Below are positions 25,739 to 34,462 of a DNA stretch of 64,000 nucleotides, piece by piece. Under the pieces are notes generated by a model. That model did not search any database. It was not told the origin of the DNA and was given only the letters and a program-made list of their open reading frames with translations. The stretch's first letter is position 1. Each line of letters opens with the position of its first letter. The translations under genes were made by a program, and so were the position numbers. Source of the stretch: DYJE01 sp964637565. GTDB lineage: Bacteria > Desulfobacterota > Desulfobacteria > Desulfobacterales > Desulfolunaceae. The DNA is taken from assembly GCA_964637565.1 (NCBI GenBank), contig CAZWTY010000003.1, positions 1-64,000 on the forward strand. The letters run 5' to 3'.

Positions 25739-26633
25739 AGGCTGTCACGGTACAAGAATTCGTAGCAGAGATCGAAAAAAGCTTCGGTAACAGGTGATTT
25801 CATATCACAAAGACAGGCCGGTCGGCATGGGTCCACATCCTGCGACAGGGGAATGNNNNNNNNNNNNNNNNNNNNNNNNNNNNNNNNNNNNNNNNNNNNN
25901 NNNNNNNNNNNNNNNNNNNNNNNNNNNNNNNNNNNNNNNNNNNNNNNNNNNNNNNCATATCACAAAGACAGGCCGGTCGGCATGGGTCCACATCCTGCGA
26001 CAGGGGAATGGGAACCGGATAAACGGCTTTTTCAAGTCCCCCAAGGTCATGGGCCTGCGACATGCCCTCTGGGTCGCAACGGTTGAACAGGACGCCTGAC
26101 AGCTTCAGCGGATTATCCCCACCCTGACGAAGACGGCCGGAATAAGCCAGGACCTCTTTCACGTCACGGGCCGCCCTGTCCCCTGACGGCACCGGAATGA
26201 TCAGGCTGTCGCCGGCTATCACGGCGCTCCGTGACAGCAGTCCTTTCGTGGAAGGGGTATCGAAGACGATATAATCGTATGCTTCGCGGAATTTTTCCAT
26301 GACGATGGAAAGGATTTTTTCCCTGTCCGGATTCATGGCAAGCATCCTGTCCAGACTGCCCCCTCCTTCACCGAAGGGAAGAATCTGAAGATAGGGCAGA
26401 ACCGTGTCCGACACGGCGCTCCTGGCGCTGACGATTCCCGACAGAACGTCGAACAGTCCGAAAGCCGTGTCGTCACTGTCCGGAAGAAGCCCTTCCGACG
26501 CCCTGCCATCGGGCGAACAGTCGACAAGAAGGGTTTTCCGCTCAAGGACAGCCAGGGACGCGGCAAGATTGACCGCCGTGCTGGTCTTTCCGCTTTGTTC
26601 CCTGAAATTGGCGATACAGATCACATGACCCAT
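25735..26633 (-). CDS. ParA/MinD-like P-loop ATPase with an abnormal Walker A (interrupted by an assembly gap)
   Basis: A ParA/Soj-type ATPase fold. The N-terminal strand VICIANF runs into a Walker A that reads REQSGKTST instead of KGGxGKTT, so the signature lysine is Arg and the double Gly is Glu-Gln. Other landmarks are VNLAASLAVLERKTLLVDCSPDGRAS (Walker A prime region) and YDYIVFDTPS (Walker B). The frame is broken by 100 N at 25856-25955, but the 55 bp on both sides of the gap are identical. Merging them gives a 247-residue protein ending ...MKSPVTEAFFDLCYEFLYRD and stopping at 25735. Such ATPases position cargo or filaments; the cargo here is unknown. It heads a minus-strand unit with the 156-aa and zinc-ribbon genes. 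Confidence 0.82.
25801..26010. other. Assembly gap with a duplicated 55-bp flank
   Basis: 100 N (25856-25955) lie between two identical 55-bp sequences (25801-25855 and 25956-26010). This is what scaffolding two contigs with an unmerged k-mer overlap produces. Deleting 155 bp restores one open frame through the ParA-like gene and its overlap with the next gene, so the duplication is almost certainly not biological. Confidence 0.92.
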
Positions 26634-26853
26634 GGTAAATCCCCGGCAAATGATTTTTTTAAAAATGAATTCCTTTCTAACATATTATTTTTCCGTTTGA
26701 AAGAAGGCCCGCCATCAAATCCGTCTTTCCTTATGTTTTTCATATGATTTTCTTTTTGCCCAGCGGCGTTTTTATGGATGGTCTTTCCCCGAAAAACAGG
26801 GTACTTTAACAAAAAAAGACCACTTGACACGATAGTATCCCCAGCGAGGTCGG

Positions 26854-28671
26854 ATGATTTCAGGTTCACAGGGACAGGGACTCAGCTATGTCATCACGTA
26901 CGAAGGCATCGAAAACGTGGTATCGAGCCTGGACTATTCCAATCCCAACACCCTGAAACACAAGTACATCCAGGCCGTCCTGTCACGGTACGCACCGGAC
27001 ATCGATGTGCTTCTGGTGGAAAAACCCGACCCTGACCGATTGATCCGCGACATCTGGAATCTTCCCGATGATCCTGAACAGATCCGGTCCAAAAGAAAAA
27101 ATCTGAGTTCCATCCGCTCCACCGTCAATTCCGACCTCAAGGCCCTGTTTCAAAAAGGTTTGAACCCCGAAGGAATCACCGTCGGTCCGGACCATCTGTT
27201 TGTCATGTCCGACGAAGCGAAGAACGAGCGTCTGAGCGCCTTCGCCCAATCCATCAAGTCGGGTGCCCATATCGACCTGATGCAGGTTGCCGATGTGCTG
27301 AAACTCATCGGTGATTTTATCGAAAAAAACAGCGACGAACTCCGCACGCCCAGATCATCTGAACTTCTCGAAAATATCCAGAATGTTCTTAAAATGCTGG
27401 GATCTGAAACAGGAGAATCCGCGGCACCTGGAAGCGGCTCCGGGCCTTTCAGTGAAGAATCCGAAGGCCCGGGCCAGGAAAACCCGGACATGGCCGGCCA
27501 AATGACCGAAGACCTCGACGACCTGGAAAAAATTGACCTGGACGAAATTGAAGAGGTCGATGAGGATCAGGTTGATATCGTGGACGAGGACGAGATCGAA
27601 GAAGTNNNNNNNNNNNNNNNNNNNNNNNNNNNNNNNNNNNNNNNNNNNNNNNNNNNNNNNNNNNNNNNNNNNNNNNNNNNNNNNNNNNNNNNNNNNNNNN
27701 NNNNNGAAATCGATGAAAATGAAGTGGACATCATCGACGAAGAGGAACTCCAGCCGTATCCGCCCCAGGAGTTCCAGAAAGAATCAGGCGGAATCGGAAT
27801 TCCGGACGACAGCGACCAGCCCCCCATAGGCCCCGACGAGGAAAAAAGGCGCCTTTCCGAACAGTTCACCAAAGAGCTGACGGCCATGGACAGGTACTAC
27901 AACAGTTACCTGCATATCCCGAAAGGCCGTTACACCATCGGAAGCCCTGCTCCCCAGAAACACGAGGCCACAGAACACGAAGTCATTCTCGACGATTTCT
28001 ACATCGGGAAGTTCCCCGTCACCAACGCTCTTTTCGAAGTTTTCGTCGCACGAACAGGATACAGGACCACAGCTGAAAAAAAAGGGCACGGAACGGTTTA
28101 CACCGGGCGTTTCAGGAAAACCACCGACAGGAAAACAGGCCAGATCCGCTCGGTATGGAACGCCACGTTCAGCTACCAGATCGTCAAAGGGGCCTGCTGG
28201 TACCATCCTGACGGCCCATCGAGCACCATCGCCCACCGCCTGAACCACCCGGTGGTTCAGGTCAGCCTGGAAGACGCCTTCGCCTTTGCCTCGTGGGTCG
28301 GGAAAACCCTGCCCAGCGAGGCCCAGTGGGAAGCCTCGGGCCGAACGGACAAAGGCTTCATCTATCCCTGGGGCAACGCCTGGATGGACCAGGCCTGCAA
28401 CATGGAAAAAAGCGCCATCTCGGAGACCACACCCGTGGACCGGTATCTGGATTTTGTCAATGAGTACAAAATCGCCGACCTTTTGGGTAACGTCCTGGAA
28501 TGGACGTCGGACATGATCCCCTCGCCCTATTCGCCCCAGTCCGCCCAACACTACGCCATCGCCAAGGGGGGAAGCTGGATTTCGAGCCAGCCCGTGTCCC
28601 TCTGGTCCCGATTTATTTTCAAAGAAGACTATACCGCCAACATCCTGGGATTCAGATGCGTGGCCCGCTGA
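26854..28671 (+). CDS. Acidic-repeat protein with a SUMF1 / C-type-lectin-fold domain (contains an assembly gap)
   Basis: A large cytosolic-looking protein (605 codons as assembled, true length unknown). Residues 1-190 are an unrecognised helical domain. Residues about 225-300 are an Asp/Glu-rich repeat of the type EIEEVDEDQVDIVDEDE, interrupted by 100 N (27606-27705). The C-terminal part (from YLHIPKGRYTIGSP) is an FGE-sulfatase/SUMF1 fold with FYIGKFPVTNALFEVF, LPSEAQWEASGR, LGNVLEWTSDM, GGSW and GFRCVAR. The cysteines used by true formylglycine-generating enzymes near GGSW are missing, so it is probably a binding rather than catalytic domain. There is no signal peptide. It is divergent from the ParA-like gene across 220 bp that may hold shared promoters. 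Confidence 0.82.
   Translation: MISGSQGQGLSYVITYEGIENVVSSLDYSNPNTLKHKYIQAVLSRYAPDIDVLLVEKPDPDRLIRDIWNLPDDPEQIRSKRKNLSSIRSTVNSDLKALFQKGLNPEGITVGPDHLFVMSDEAKNERLSAFAQSIKSGAHIDLMQVADVLKLIGDFIEKNSDELRTPRSSELLENIQNVLKMLGSETGESAAPGSGSGPFSEESEGPGQENPDMAGQMTEDLDDLEKIDLDEIEEVDEDQVDIVDEDEIEEXXXXXXXXXXXXXXXXXXXXXXXXXXXXXXXXXXEIDENEVDIIDEEELQPYPPQEFQKESGGIGIPDDSDQPPIGPDEEKRRLSEQFTKELTAMDRYYNSYLHIPKGRYTIGSPAPQKHEATEHEVILDDFYIGKFPVTNALFEVFVARTGYRTTAEKKGHGTVYTGRFRKTTDRKTGQIRSVWNATFSYQIVKGACWYHPDGPSSTIAHRLNHPVVQVSLEDAFAFASWVGKTLPSEAQWEASGRTDKGFIYPWGNAWMDQACNMEKSAISETTPVDRYLDFVNEYKIADLLGNVLEWTSDMIPSPYSPQSAQHYAIAKGGSWISSQPVSLWSRFIFKEDYTANILGFRCVAR
27529..27747 (+). repeat. Acidic coding repeat around an assembly gap
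   Basis: On both sides of the 100-N gap (27606-27705) the sequence encodes near-repeats of EI(E/D)E(V/N)DE..VDI(V/I)DE(D/E)E. The two flanks are similar but not identical, unlike the first gap. A tandem array of about 16-residue units that the assembler could not resolve is the simplest explanation. The array length is unknown. Confidence 0.65.
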
Positions 28672-28761
28672 ATATTTACCGTTTTAATCCTCCGGGTCTT
28701 TGTGTTATGGGTGTGAGGTCTCATCGTCACGACTAACAACGGTTATTCCAGGGAGCGGAAT

Positions 28762-29880
28762 GTGGACACGATCATCGAACAACGGCTGAATGACTTCAGA
28801 AACCGCATGAAAAAAAACAAGCTGGATTCTTTTTTTGTCCTGAACCAGTCCAACCGGCGCTTTCTAAGCGGCTTTGCGGCCCATGACACGGGCATCGACG
28901 AATCGGCCGGCGCCCTGATCATCACGGAGAAAGATCTTTTTCTCCTGACCGACTCCCGCTTCGTCACCCAGGCGGCGAACGAGGCTCCGGGCTTTGAGGT
29001 CCGCTGCTACAAAACAGGAATTCAGGATCTGATTCCTGAAATTTTGAACGCCCTCGGGTGCAGGAAACTGGGTTTTGAGGGCAGTCGTCTGTCCTACGCC
29101 GCATACTGCAAAATCAAGGAAAGTCTCAATTCCAACAACGTCAAAACGGAATTTGTCCCTGCCGACGCGGTGGTGGACGATCTGAGGGTGATCAAATCCG
29201 ACGACGAGGTGTCGTTGATCCGGAAAGCCCTGGCCATCGCCGAATCAGCCTACCTGGAGACACTGAAAAAAGTGAAACCCGGGGTGACGGAAAAAGATCT
29301 GGCCTGGGAACTTGAAAAAGCCATGAGGGAATCGGGAGCCGAAGGCCTCTCCTTTCCCTCCATCGTGGCTTCGGGGGTCAACAGCGCCCTGCCCCATGCC
29401 ATTCCAGGGTCAAGGGCCGTCCGGGAAAACGAGCCCCTTCTTTTCGACTGGGGGGCGGTCTTCAACGGGTATTGCAGTGACACCACCCGCACCGTGGTTC
29501 CCGGAAAGCCTGACGACACGTTTTTGAAACTCTACGACATTCTTTTCCAGGCCCAGAAGATGGCCATCGAAGCCATCAGACCCGGTGTCAGCACGAAAAC
29601 CGTGGACACCATCGCCCGGAATCATATCCGGGAAAAAGGGTTCGGCGATTTCTTCGGTCACGGCCTGGGCCACGGTGTGGGTCTTGAAATCCACGAGGCT
29701 CCCCGTCTGGGCCCCATCAAGGAATCCATCCTTGAACGAGGGATGATCGTCACGGTGGAACCGGGCATCTACCTTCCCGAATGGGGCGGTATCCGCCTGG
29801 AGAACATGGTCCTTGTCACTGAAAACGGAGGTGAGGTCCTGAACACTCTGGATTATGACCATTTTATCCTGGCCATGTGA
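28762..29880 (+). CDS. Xaa-Pro aminopeptidase / M24B metallopeptidase
   Basis: A 372-residue two-domain peptidase: a creatinase-type N-terminal domain (to about residue 130) and a pita-bread catalytic domain. The dinuclear metal site shows as the two Asp in DWGAVFNGYCSDTTRT, His in GHGLGHGVGLEIHEAP, and the two Glu in VEPGIYLPEWGGIRLEN. It removes an N-terminal residue before proline or cleaves X-Pro dipeptides in the cytoplasm. The start is a GTG with GGGAG 6 nt upstream. Its stop overlaps a possible GTG of the following xerD (GTGA), so the two are probably co-transcribed. Confidence 0.92.
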   Translation: MDTIIEQRLNDFRNRMKKNKLDSFFVLNQSNRRFLSGFAAHDTGIDESAGALIITEKDLFLLTDSRFVTQAANEAPGFEVRCYKTGIQDLIPEILNALGCRKLGFEGSRLSYAAYCKIKESLNSNNVKTEFVPADAVVDDLRVIKSDDEVSLIRKALAIAESAYLETLKKVKPGVTEKDLAWELEKAMRESGAEGLSFPSIVASGVNSALPHAIPGSRAVRENEPLLFDWGAVFNGYCSDTTRTVVPGKPDDTFLKLYDILFQAQKMAIEAIRPGVSTKTVDTIARNHIREKGFGDFFGHGLGHGVGLEIHEAPRLGPIKESILERGMIVTVEPGIYLPEWGGIRLENMVLVTENGGEVLNTLDYDHFILAM

Positions 29881-29900
29881 CGCTAAAACAGGTGGAAACC

Positions 29901-30797
29901 ATGTCATCCGTGGACCGTCAGATCGACCTATTCCTGAATTACATCCAGGTCGAAAAAGGACTTTCCGGAAAAACCCTGGAATCGTACAGCCGAGACCTGG
30001 CCCGCTACGCCTCGTTCCTGGCTGAAAACCAGAACGGCAGGGTGACCGACGAAGATACCTACCTGATCCTGAAACACCTGATCAACCTCCGGGATGAAGG
30101 ACTGTCGCCCCGGTCAAGAGCCAGACACCTGGTGTCCATCCGGAGTTTCTACCGTTTTCTTCACATGGAAAAAATCCTGTCCAAGGACCCGTCCAAGCTC
30201 ATCGATTTTCCCAAAAGCGGTCTCCGGCTCCCCGACACCCTGACATCGGGCGATGTGGAAAAACTGATCGACGCACCGGACAGAACCACGCCCCGGGGGA
30301 TCCGGGACGCGGCCATGATCGAACTGCTATACGCATCGGGGCTCCGGGTCAGCGAACTGATCCTTCTTCCTGTTCGTGACGTGAACCTGGAAGCCGCGTT
30401 TGTCCGGGTATTCGGGAAAGGTTCAAAAGAAAGGGTGGTGCCCATGGGGAGTTACGCCCGGGAGAAAATCGAGTTTTATCTGAAATACGGCCGGCCCTAC
30501 CTGCTCAAGGGCAGGTCAAGTGATTTTCTTTTCGTGGCCAGGGAAAACAAACCCATGACACGCCAGGGGTTCTGGAAACTCCTGAACCGCTATGCGGTCA
30601 AGGCTGGAATCGTTAAAAACATCTCGCCCCACACCCTGCGCCATTCCTTCGCCACCCACCTCCTTGAAGGAGGCGCGGACCTGAGGGTGGTCCAGGTCAT
30701 GCTGGGGCACTCGGACATTTCAACCACCCAGATCTACACCCATATCACCCGGGATCACCTGAAAAACATCCATGGGAAATACCATCCCAGAGGTTAG
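29901..30797 (+). CDS. xerD: Site-specific tyrosine recombinase XerD
   Basis: A 298-residue tyrosine recombinase. The catalytic set falls at Arg149, Lys173, His244, Arg247, His270 and Tyr279, almost the same positions and the same length as E. coli XerD, which supports ATG 29901 over a GTG eight codons upstream. The N-terminal SAM-like core-binding domain covers residues about 4-90. It resolves chromosome dimers with XerC at dif and is often recruited by mobile elements; no dif site was seen here. An AGGTGG-like site lies upstream. Its end is 12 bp from the convergent copA stop. Confidence 0.92.
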   Translation: MSSVDRQIDLFLNYIQVEKGLSGKTLESYSRDLARYASFLAENQNGRVTDEDTYLILKHLINLRDEGLSPRSRARHLVSIRSFYRFLHMEKILSKDPSKLIDFPKSGLRLPDTLTSGDVEKLIDAPDRTTPRGIRDAAMIELLYASGLRVSELILLPVRDVNLEAAFVRVFGKGSKERVVPMGSYAREKIEFYLKYGRPYLLKGRSSDFLFVARENKPMTRQGFWKLLNRYAVKAGIVKNISPHTLRHSFATHLLEGGADLRVVQVMLGHSDISTTQIYTHITRDHLKNIHGKYHPRG

Positions 30798-30809
30798 AGA
30801 TAGCGTTGA

Positions 30810-33386
30810 TCACTCAATACCTGCCACTTCAAACCCCGTATCGACCACAGTTTTTTTCAATGTCTCATCCGATACATTCTCGACTTCAACCGTTGCACTT
30901 TTGGAGGACAAATCAACGCTTACATCGGTGACGCCGACGACAGCCTTCAGAGCCTTTTCAACCGATGCCGTGCAATGACCACAATTCATTCCTTCAATTT
31001 TGATAATCTTTTTCATCGTGGTTCTCTTTTGTTCTTCAAAATCAACTGGCTCAGCAGAAACGTCTGTAGGCTCTTTTTCCAACCTGTTGAAATTTTGGTT
31101 TTTTGGCGTATTGTCATGGTTCAGGTTGAACAAACGCAGTCTTAGAGCATTGCTCACGACGCTGACAGAACTGAAGCTCATGGCAGCAGCCGCGATCATG
31201 GGACTGAGCGTCCATCCCAAAGAAGAGTAAAACACGCCCGCTGCCACTGGAATACCGATACAGTTATAGATAAAAGCCCAGAACAGATTCTGGCGAATGG
31301 TTCGCATCACAGCCCTGCTGAGCTGTATGGAAGAAACCACATCCAGAAGATCACTTTTCATCAGCACGATATCCGCTGATTCAATAGCCACATCTGCTCC
31401 CGCTCCAATAGCGATGCCTACATCCGCACGGACCAGAGCCGGAGCATCGTTAATGCCGTCTCCGACCATGGCGACTTTCCTGCCATGGCCCTGCAAGGCG
31501 CGGATTTCACGCTCCTTGTCCTGAGGCAGGACTTCGGCCACAACCTTGTTGATACCTGCCTGTCGGCGCACAGATTCTGCTGTTTTGGCGCTATCACCTG
31601 TCAGCATGATCACTTCTATGCCCATGCGTTCAAGTTCGGACACTGCCTTATGGCTGCTTTTTTTGATCACATCGGCAACCGCAACAAGTCCGACCAGTTC
31701 CCGATCCCGTGCGAAGTATAAAACAGTTTTACCCTCAGCGGAAAAATCCCCTTCTTTGCTTTCAAGATTATTTGAAATGCCTTCTGCCAGAAGCATTTTT
31801 GCGTTACCCGCCACATGGCGTAGCCCATCGATGACGCCGGATATCCCTTGTCCTGGCGTTTGAGTGAAATCCTCCACTTTACGAAACAAAAGGTTTTGTT
31901 TTTTCGCTTCATTGACGATTGCCATGCCAAGGGGGTGTTCTGACAAATTTTCCAAAGAAGCGGCAAGAACAAGCACTTCGGTTTCAGAAAGACCCTTGAC
32001 TGGAAGGATATCGGTAACGACCGGCCTGCCCTCGGTCACGGTACCGGTCTTATCCAGCACGACGGTATCGATGACACCGGCCAATTCAATGGCTTCAGCG
32101 GATTTTAGCAGAATACCGCGTGTTGCACCGAGTCCGGTGCCCACCATGATCGCCGTTGGTGTTGCCAGCCCAAGGGCGCAGGGGCACGAGATAACCAGCA
32201 CCGCGATGCCGATGGACAGCGCAAACTCGATTTCATAACCGAGCAGCAGCCAAACAGCCGAAGCAAGAACGGCGATAACGATAACTACAGGCACAAAAAC
32301 ACCGCTGATCTTGTCTGCCAGCCGTGCAATGGGAGCCTTTGACGAGGTGGCCTCGTCCACCAGCCTGATAATCTGGGCAAGGGTCGTATCTTCACCCACC
32401 CTGGTGGAACGCATTAAAAAATGCCCGGATTTGTTGATGGTCGCCCCTGTGACCATGCTGCCCTCAAGTTTTTCCACAGGAAGACTTTCGCCTGTCAGGG
32501 CCGATTCGTCCAAAAAGCCACTTCCTTCCGTGATAACCCCGTCCACAGGAACACTTTCCCCGGTCTTGACGACCAGAATATCCCCGACGTTTACGTTCTC
32601 ACGAAGAATGATGGTTTCCTTGCCATCACGCATCACTGTGGCTGTTTTGGGTGCCAGGTCCATAAGCCTGGCAATAGCCTCTGACGTCCTGCCTTTGGCT
32701 CTGGCCTCTAAAAATTTTCCCAGGACAATGAGGGTCAGAATCATCGCTGCTGAGTCAAAATACAGGTTTTCGGCAAAGTGCTGCGCTGTTGTAACATCAG
32801 CCCGCCCAATGGAAAAAGCCATTTTATAGACAGCATACACGCTGAAAAGAGCCGCAGAGCCTGAACCAATGGCGATAAGCGAATCCATGTTGGGAGAACC
32901 GGAAAACAGGGTTTTAAATCCTGTCCGATAAAAACTGAAGTTGACAAACATGACGGGTATGGTCAGCAACAACTGCGTCAGAGCCAAGGCAAACGCGTTT
33001 TCCGCACCGTGAAAAACACCGGGCTGGGGCAGTCCCATCATAGGGCCCATCGCGATATAAAAAAGAGGGGCCGTAAAAAAAATGGAGACAATCAACCGTT
33101 GTTTCATCTCGGCCAGTTCCATGCTGGCAGGATCAGGCCCCGGGATGTCGTTTGTGATTTTTTCAGTGTTGCGGGCATGCCGGGAAGCCCCGTAACCGGC
33201 CTTTGTCACGGCATTCACGATATCCATTTCTGAAACAGCGTTTGCATCAAAACTAACGGCCATTGTGTTTTTCAAAAGGTTCACGTTCACATCGTCAACA
33301 CCACGTAATGCGGCTACGGCTTTGCCGACCCGGTTGGAACATGCAGAGCAGGTCATGCCGGTAATGTCGAAAAATTCTTTTTGCAT
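30810..33386 (-). CDS. copA: Cu(I)-exporting P-type ATPase with N- and C-terminal HMA domains
   Basis: An 858-residue P1B-1 ATPase. The N-terminal metal-binding domain has GMTCSAC (Cys13, Cys16); the core has TGES, the CPC membrane site (residues 401-403), the phosphorylation loop DKTGT (445-449), and GDGINDAPAL. YNCIG in TM7 and MSFSSVSVVSNALRLR in TM8 indicate Cu(I)/Ag(I). Unusually, a second complete HMA domain (GMNCGHC, Cys802/Cys805) is fused at the C-terminus and starts with its own Met at residue 791 (ATG at 31016, AAAGAGAA just upstream), so it looks like copZ joined in frame. The gene has visibly lower G+C and different codon use from its neighbours, suggesting transfer. Confidence 0.95.
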   Translation of the reverse strand: MQKEFFDITGMTCSACSNRVGKAVAALRGVDDVNVNLLKNTMAVSFDANAVSEMDIVNAVTKAGYGASRHARNTEKITNDIPGPDPASMELAEMKQRLIVSIFFTAPLFYIAMGPMMGLPQPGVFHGAENAFALALTQLLLTIPVMFVNFSFYRTGFKTLFSGSPNMDSLIAIGSGSAALFSVYAVYKMAFSIGRADVTTAQHFAENLYFDSAAMILTLIVLGKFLEARAKGRTSEAIARLMDLAPKTATVMRDGKETIILRENVNVGDILVVKTGESVPVDGVITEGSGFLDESALTGESLPVEKLEGSMVTGATINKSGHFLMRSTRVGEDTTLAQIIRLVDEATSSKAPIARLADKISGVFVPVVIVIAVLASAVWLLLGYEIEFALSIGIAVLVISCPCALGLATPTAIMVGTGLGATRGILLKSAEAIELAGVIDTVVLDKTGTVTEGRPVVTDILPVKGLSETEVLVLAASLENLSEHPLGMAIVNEAKKQNLLFRKVEDFTQTPGQGISGVIDGLRHVAGNAKMLLAEGISNNLESKEGDFSAEGKTVLYFARDRELVGLVAVADVIKKSSHKAVSELERMGIEVIMLTGDSAKTAESVRRQAGINKVVAEVLPQDKEREIRALQGHGRKVAMVGDGINDAPALVRADVGIAIGAGADVAIESADIVLMKSDLLDVVSSIQLSRAVMRTIRQNLFWAFIYNCIGIPVAAGVFYSSLGWTLSPMIAAAAMSFSSVSVVSNALRLRLFNLNHDNTPKNQNFNRLEKEPTDVSAEPVDFEEQKRTTMKKIIKIEGMNCGHCTASVEKALKAVVGVTDVSVDLSSKSATVEVENVSDETLKKTVVDTGFEVAGIE

Positions 33387-33943
33387 ACGGTGCCCTTCAC
33401 ATAAGAAATCTCATAAAATGGCCCAACATCGTCGCTCCAATCCTTCTTTCGGAGAAACAATCTGTCGCAGGCATGATAAACATACTGATCATGTCTGTTT
33501 TTTAGCATTCTCACAAAGGCCAGCCGGGGTAACAACGGCCTGTCATCCCAAACCTCACTTTTATCTCCGGCTTCTGAAAGTAAGGGCTCAAACTCAAACG
33601 GCTTCGTGCCGGGGGTCTGTTAACCAACATGGACATTGAAATGCTTTTTTCAAGGGCTCCGCTCAAATAGACCGTTTTTTTCACTGTATTTTTGAATAGT
33701 TACCATTTTTTTCTTCGGAAACATTTCCAGGTTTCTTAACACCGGTCAATACACCTTTCCCATCTTATTGATTTCGGAATCGAGGATAAAATCTGAGACT
33801 GGCCCATGCTATGTCCAAGCATTCCAATCCTTGAGACTTGACTTTTGACTGTTTCTCTTTTAAACACTCAGATAAGAAAATGCGCTTCCAGCAACGATTT
33901 TTCCATGGCGCAACGACTCATCAATCCGGGGTTTTGAAAAAAC
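33387..33943. other. Intergenic region without a recognised gene
   Basis: 557 bp between divergent copA and the SHOCT-like gene, AT-richer than the average of the window. It must contain the copA promoter. I looked for a CueR-type dyad and a small RNA-like hairpin with a T-run and found neither convincingly. Short frames here lack ribosome sites and coding bias. Confidence 0.4.
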
Positions 33944-34462
33944 ATGAAATCAAACACACAAAAAGAACCTGGCGGACTTCTGAAAAGCATTTTCGCAGCC
34001 CACCTGATTCTTTTGCTCCACGTCGCGCTGATCGCCGGCGTGGGATGCCTGATCCTCTTTTTCGGCTTTATCGTCCAGTACATGATCTGGATTCTCGTCG
34101 GCGGTTCCCTGTTGATTTTCCTTGGCGGCTATCTGCTCCAGAAGAAAATGAGCCAGGAAGGAAGGCAGCTGCGCGATATGATGGCCCTGCCCGAATTTTC
34201 AGGGCGGACCGTCGAGGTCAGCCTGTTCGGCGGCATGGCGTCCCTGAGACTGGAAAGCCCGAACATCCCGAACCAATCCATGGCCCCCGGCCTTCCCATG
34301 GGTTCGGGACACCTGATCGCCTCAGGTTCCCACCAGATCCGGGAGTTGTCCGAACTGGTGGATCTCCTGAGCCGAGATCTGATCACCGTGGAAGAATTTC
34401 ATCATTTCAAGAAACAGCTCATGGACAGCGAGGCCCCGGTTATCACCGTTCACGATGTATAG
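33944..34462 (+). CDS. Membrane protein with a C-terminal SHOCT-like segment
   Basis: A 172-residue protein with two closely spaced transmembrane helices (residues about 14-40 and 44-66), a soluble middle region, and a C-terminal helix pair ELVDLLSRDLITVEEFHHFK that fits the short SHOCT oligomerisation motif. SHOCT segments are found on many small membrane and enzyme proteins and do not define a function. The ribosome site is weak, so the start is less certain, although the hydrophobic segments follow at once. The last 13 bp overlap convergent galE. No partner gene is obvious. Confidence 0.7.
   Translation: MKSNTQKEPGGLLKSIFAAHLILLLHVALIAGVGCLILFFGFIVQYMIWILVGGSLLIFLGGYLLQKKMSQEGRQLRDMMALPEFSGRTVEVSLFGGMASLRLESPNIPNQSMAPGLPMGSGHLIASGSHQIRELSELVDLLSRDLITVEEFHHFKKQLMDSEAPVITVHDV

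Noticed and set aside
25801..26010. 55-bp direct repeat as a real duplication or target-site duplication
   Set aside because: It lies precisely at both edges of a 100-N gap, and merging restores the reading frame, so it is an assembly overlap.
26854..28671. Formylglycine-generating (sulfatase-activating) function
   Set aside because: The active-site cysteines near GGSW are absent, and no sulfatase gene is nearby.
29901..30797. xerD as the integrase of a mobile element
   Set aside because: Catalytic residues and length match housekeeping XerD, it is coupled to a peptidase gene, and no att-like repeats were seen.
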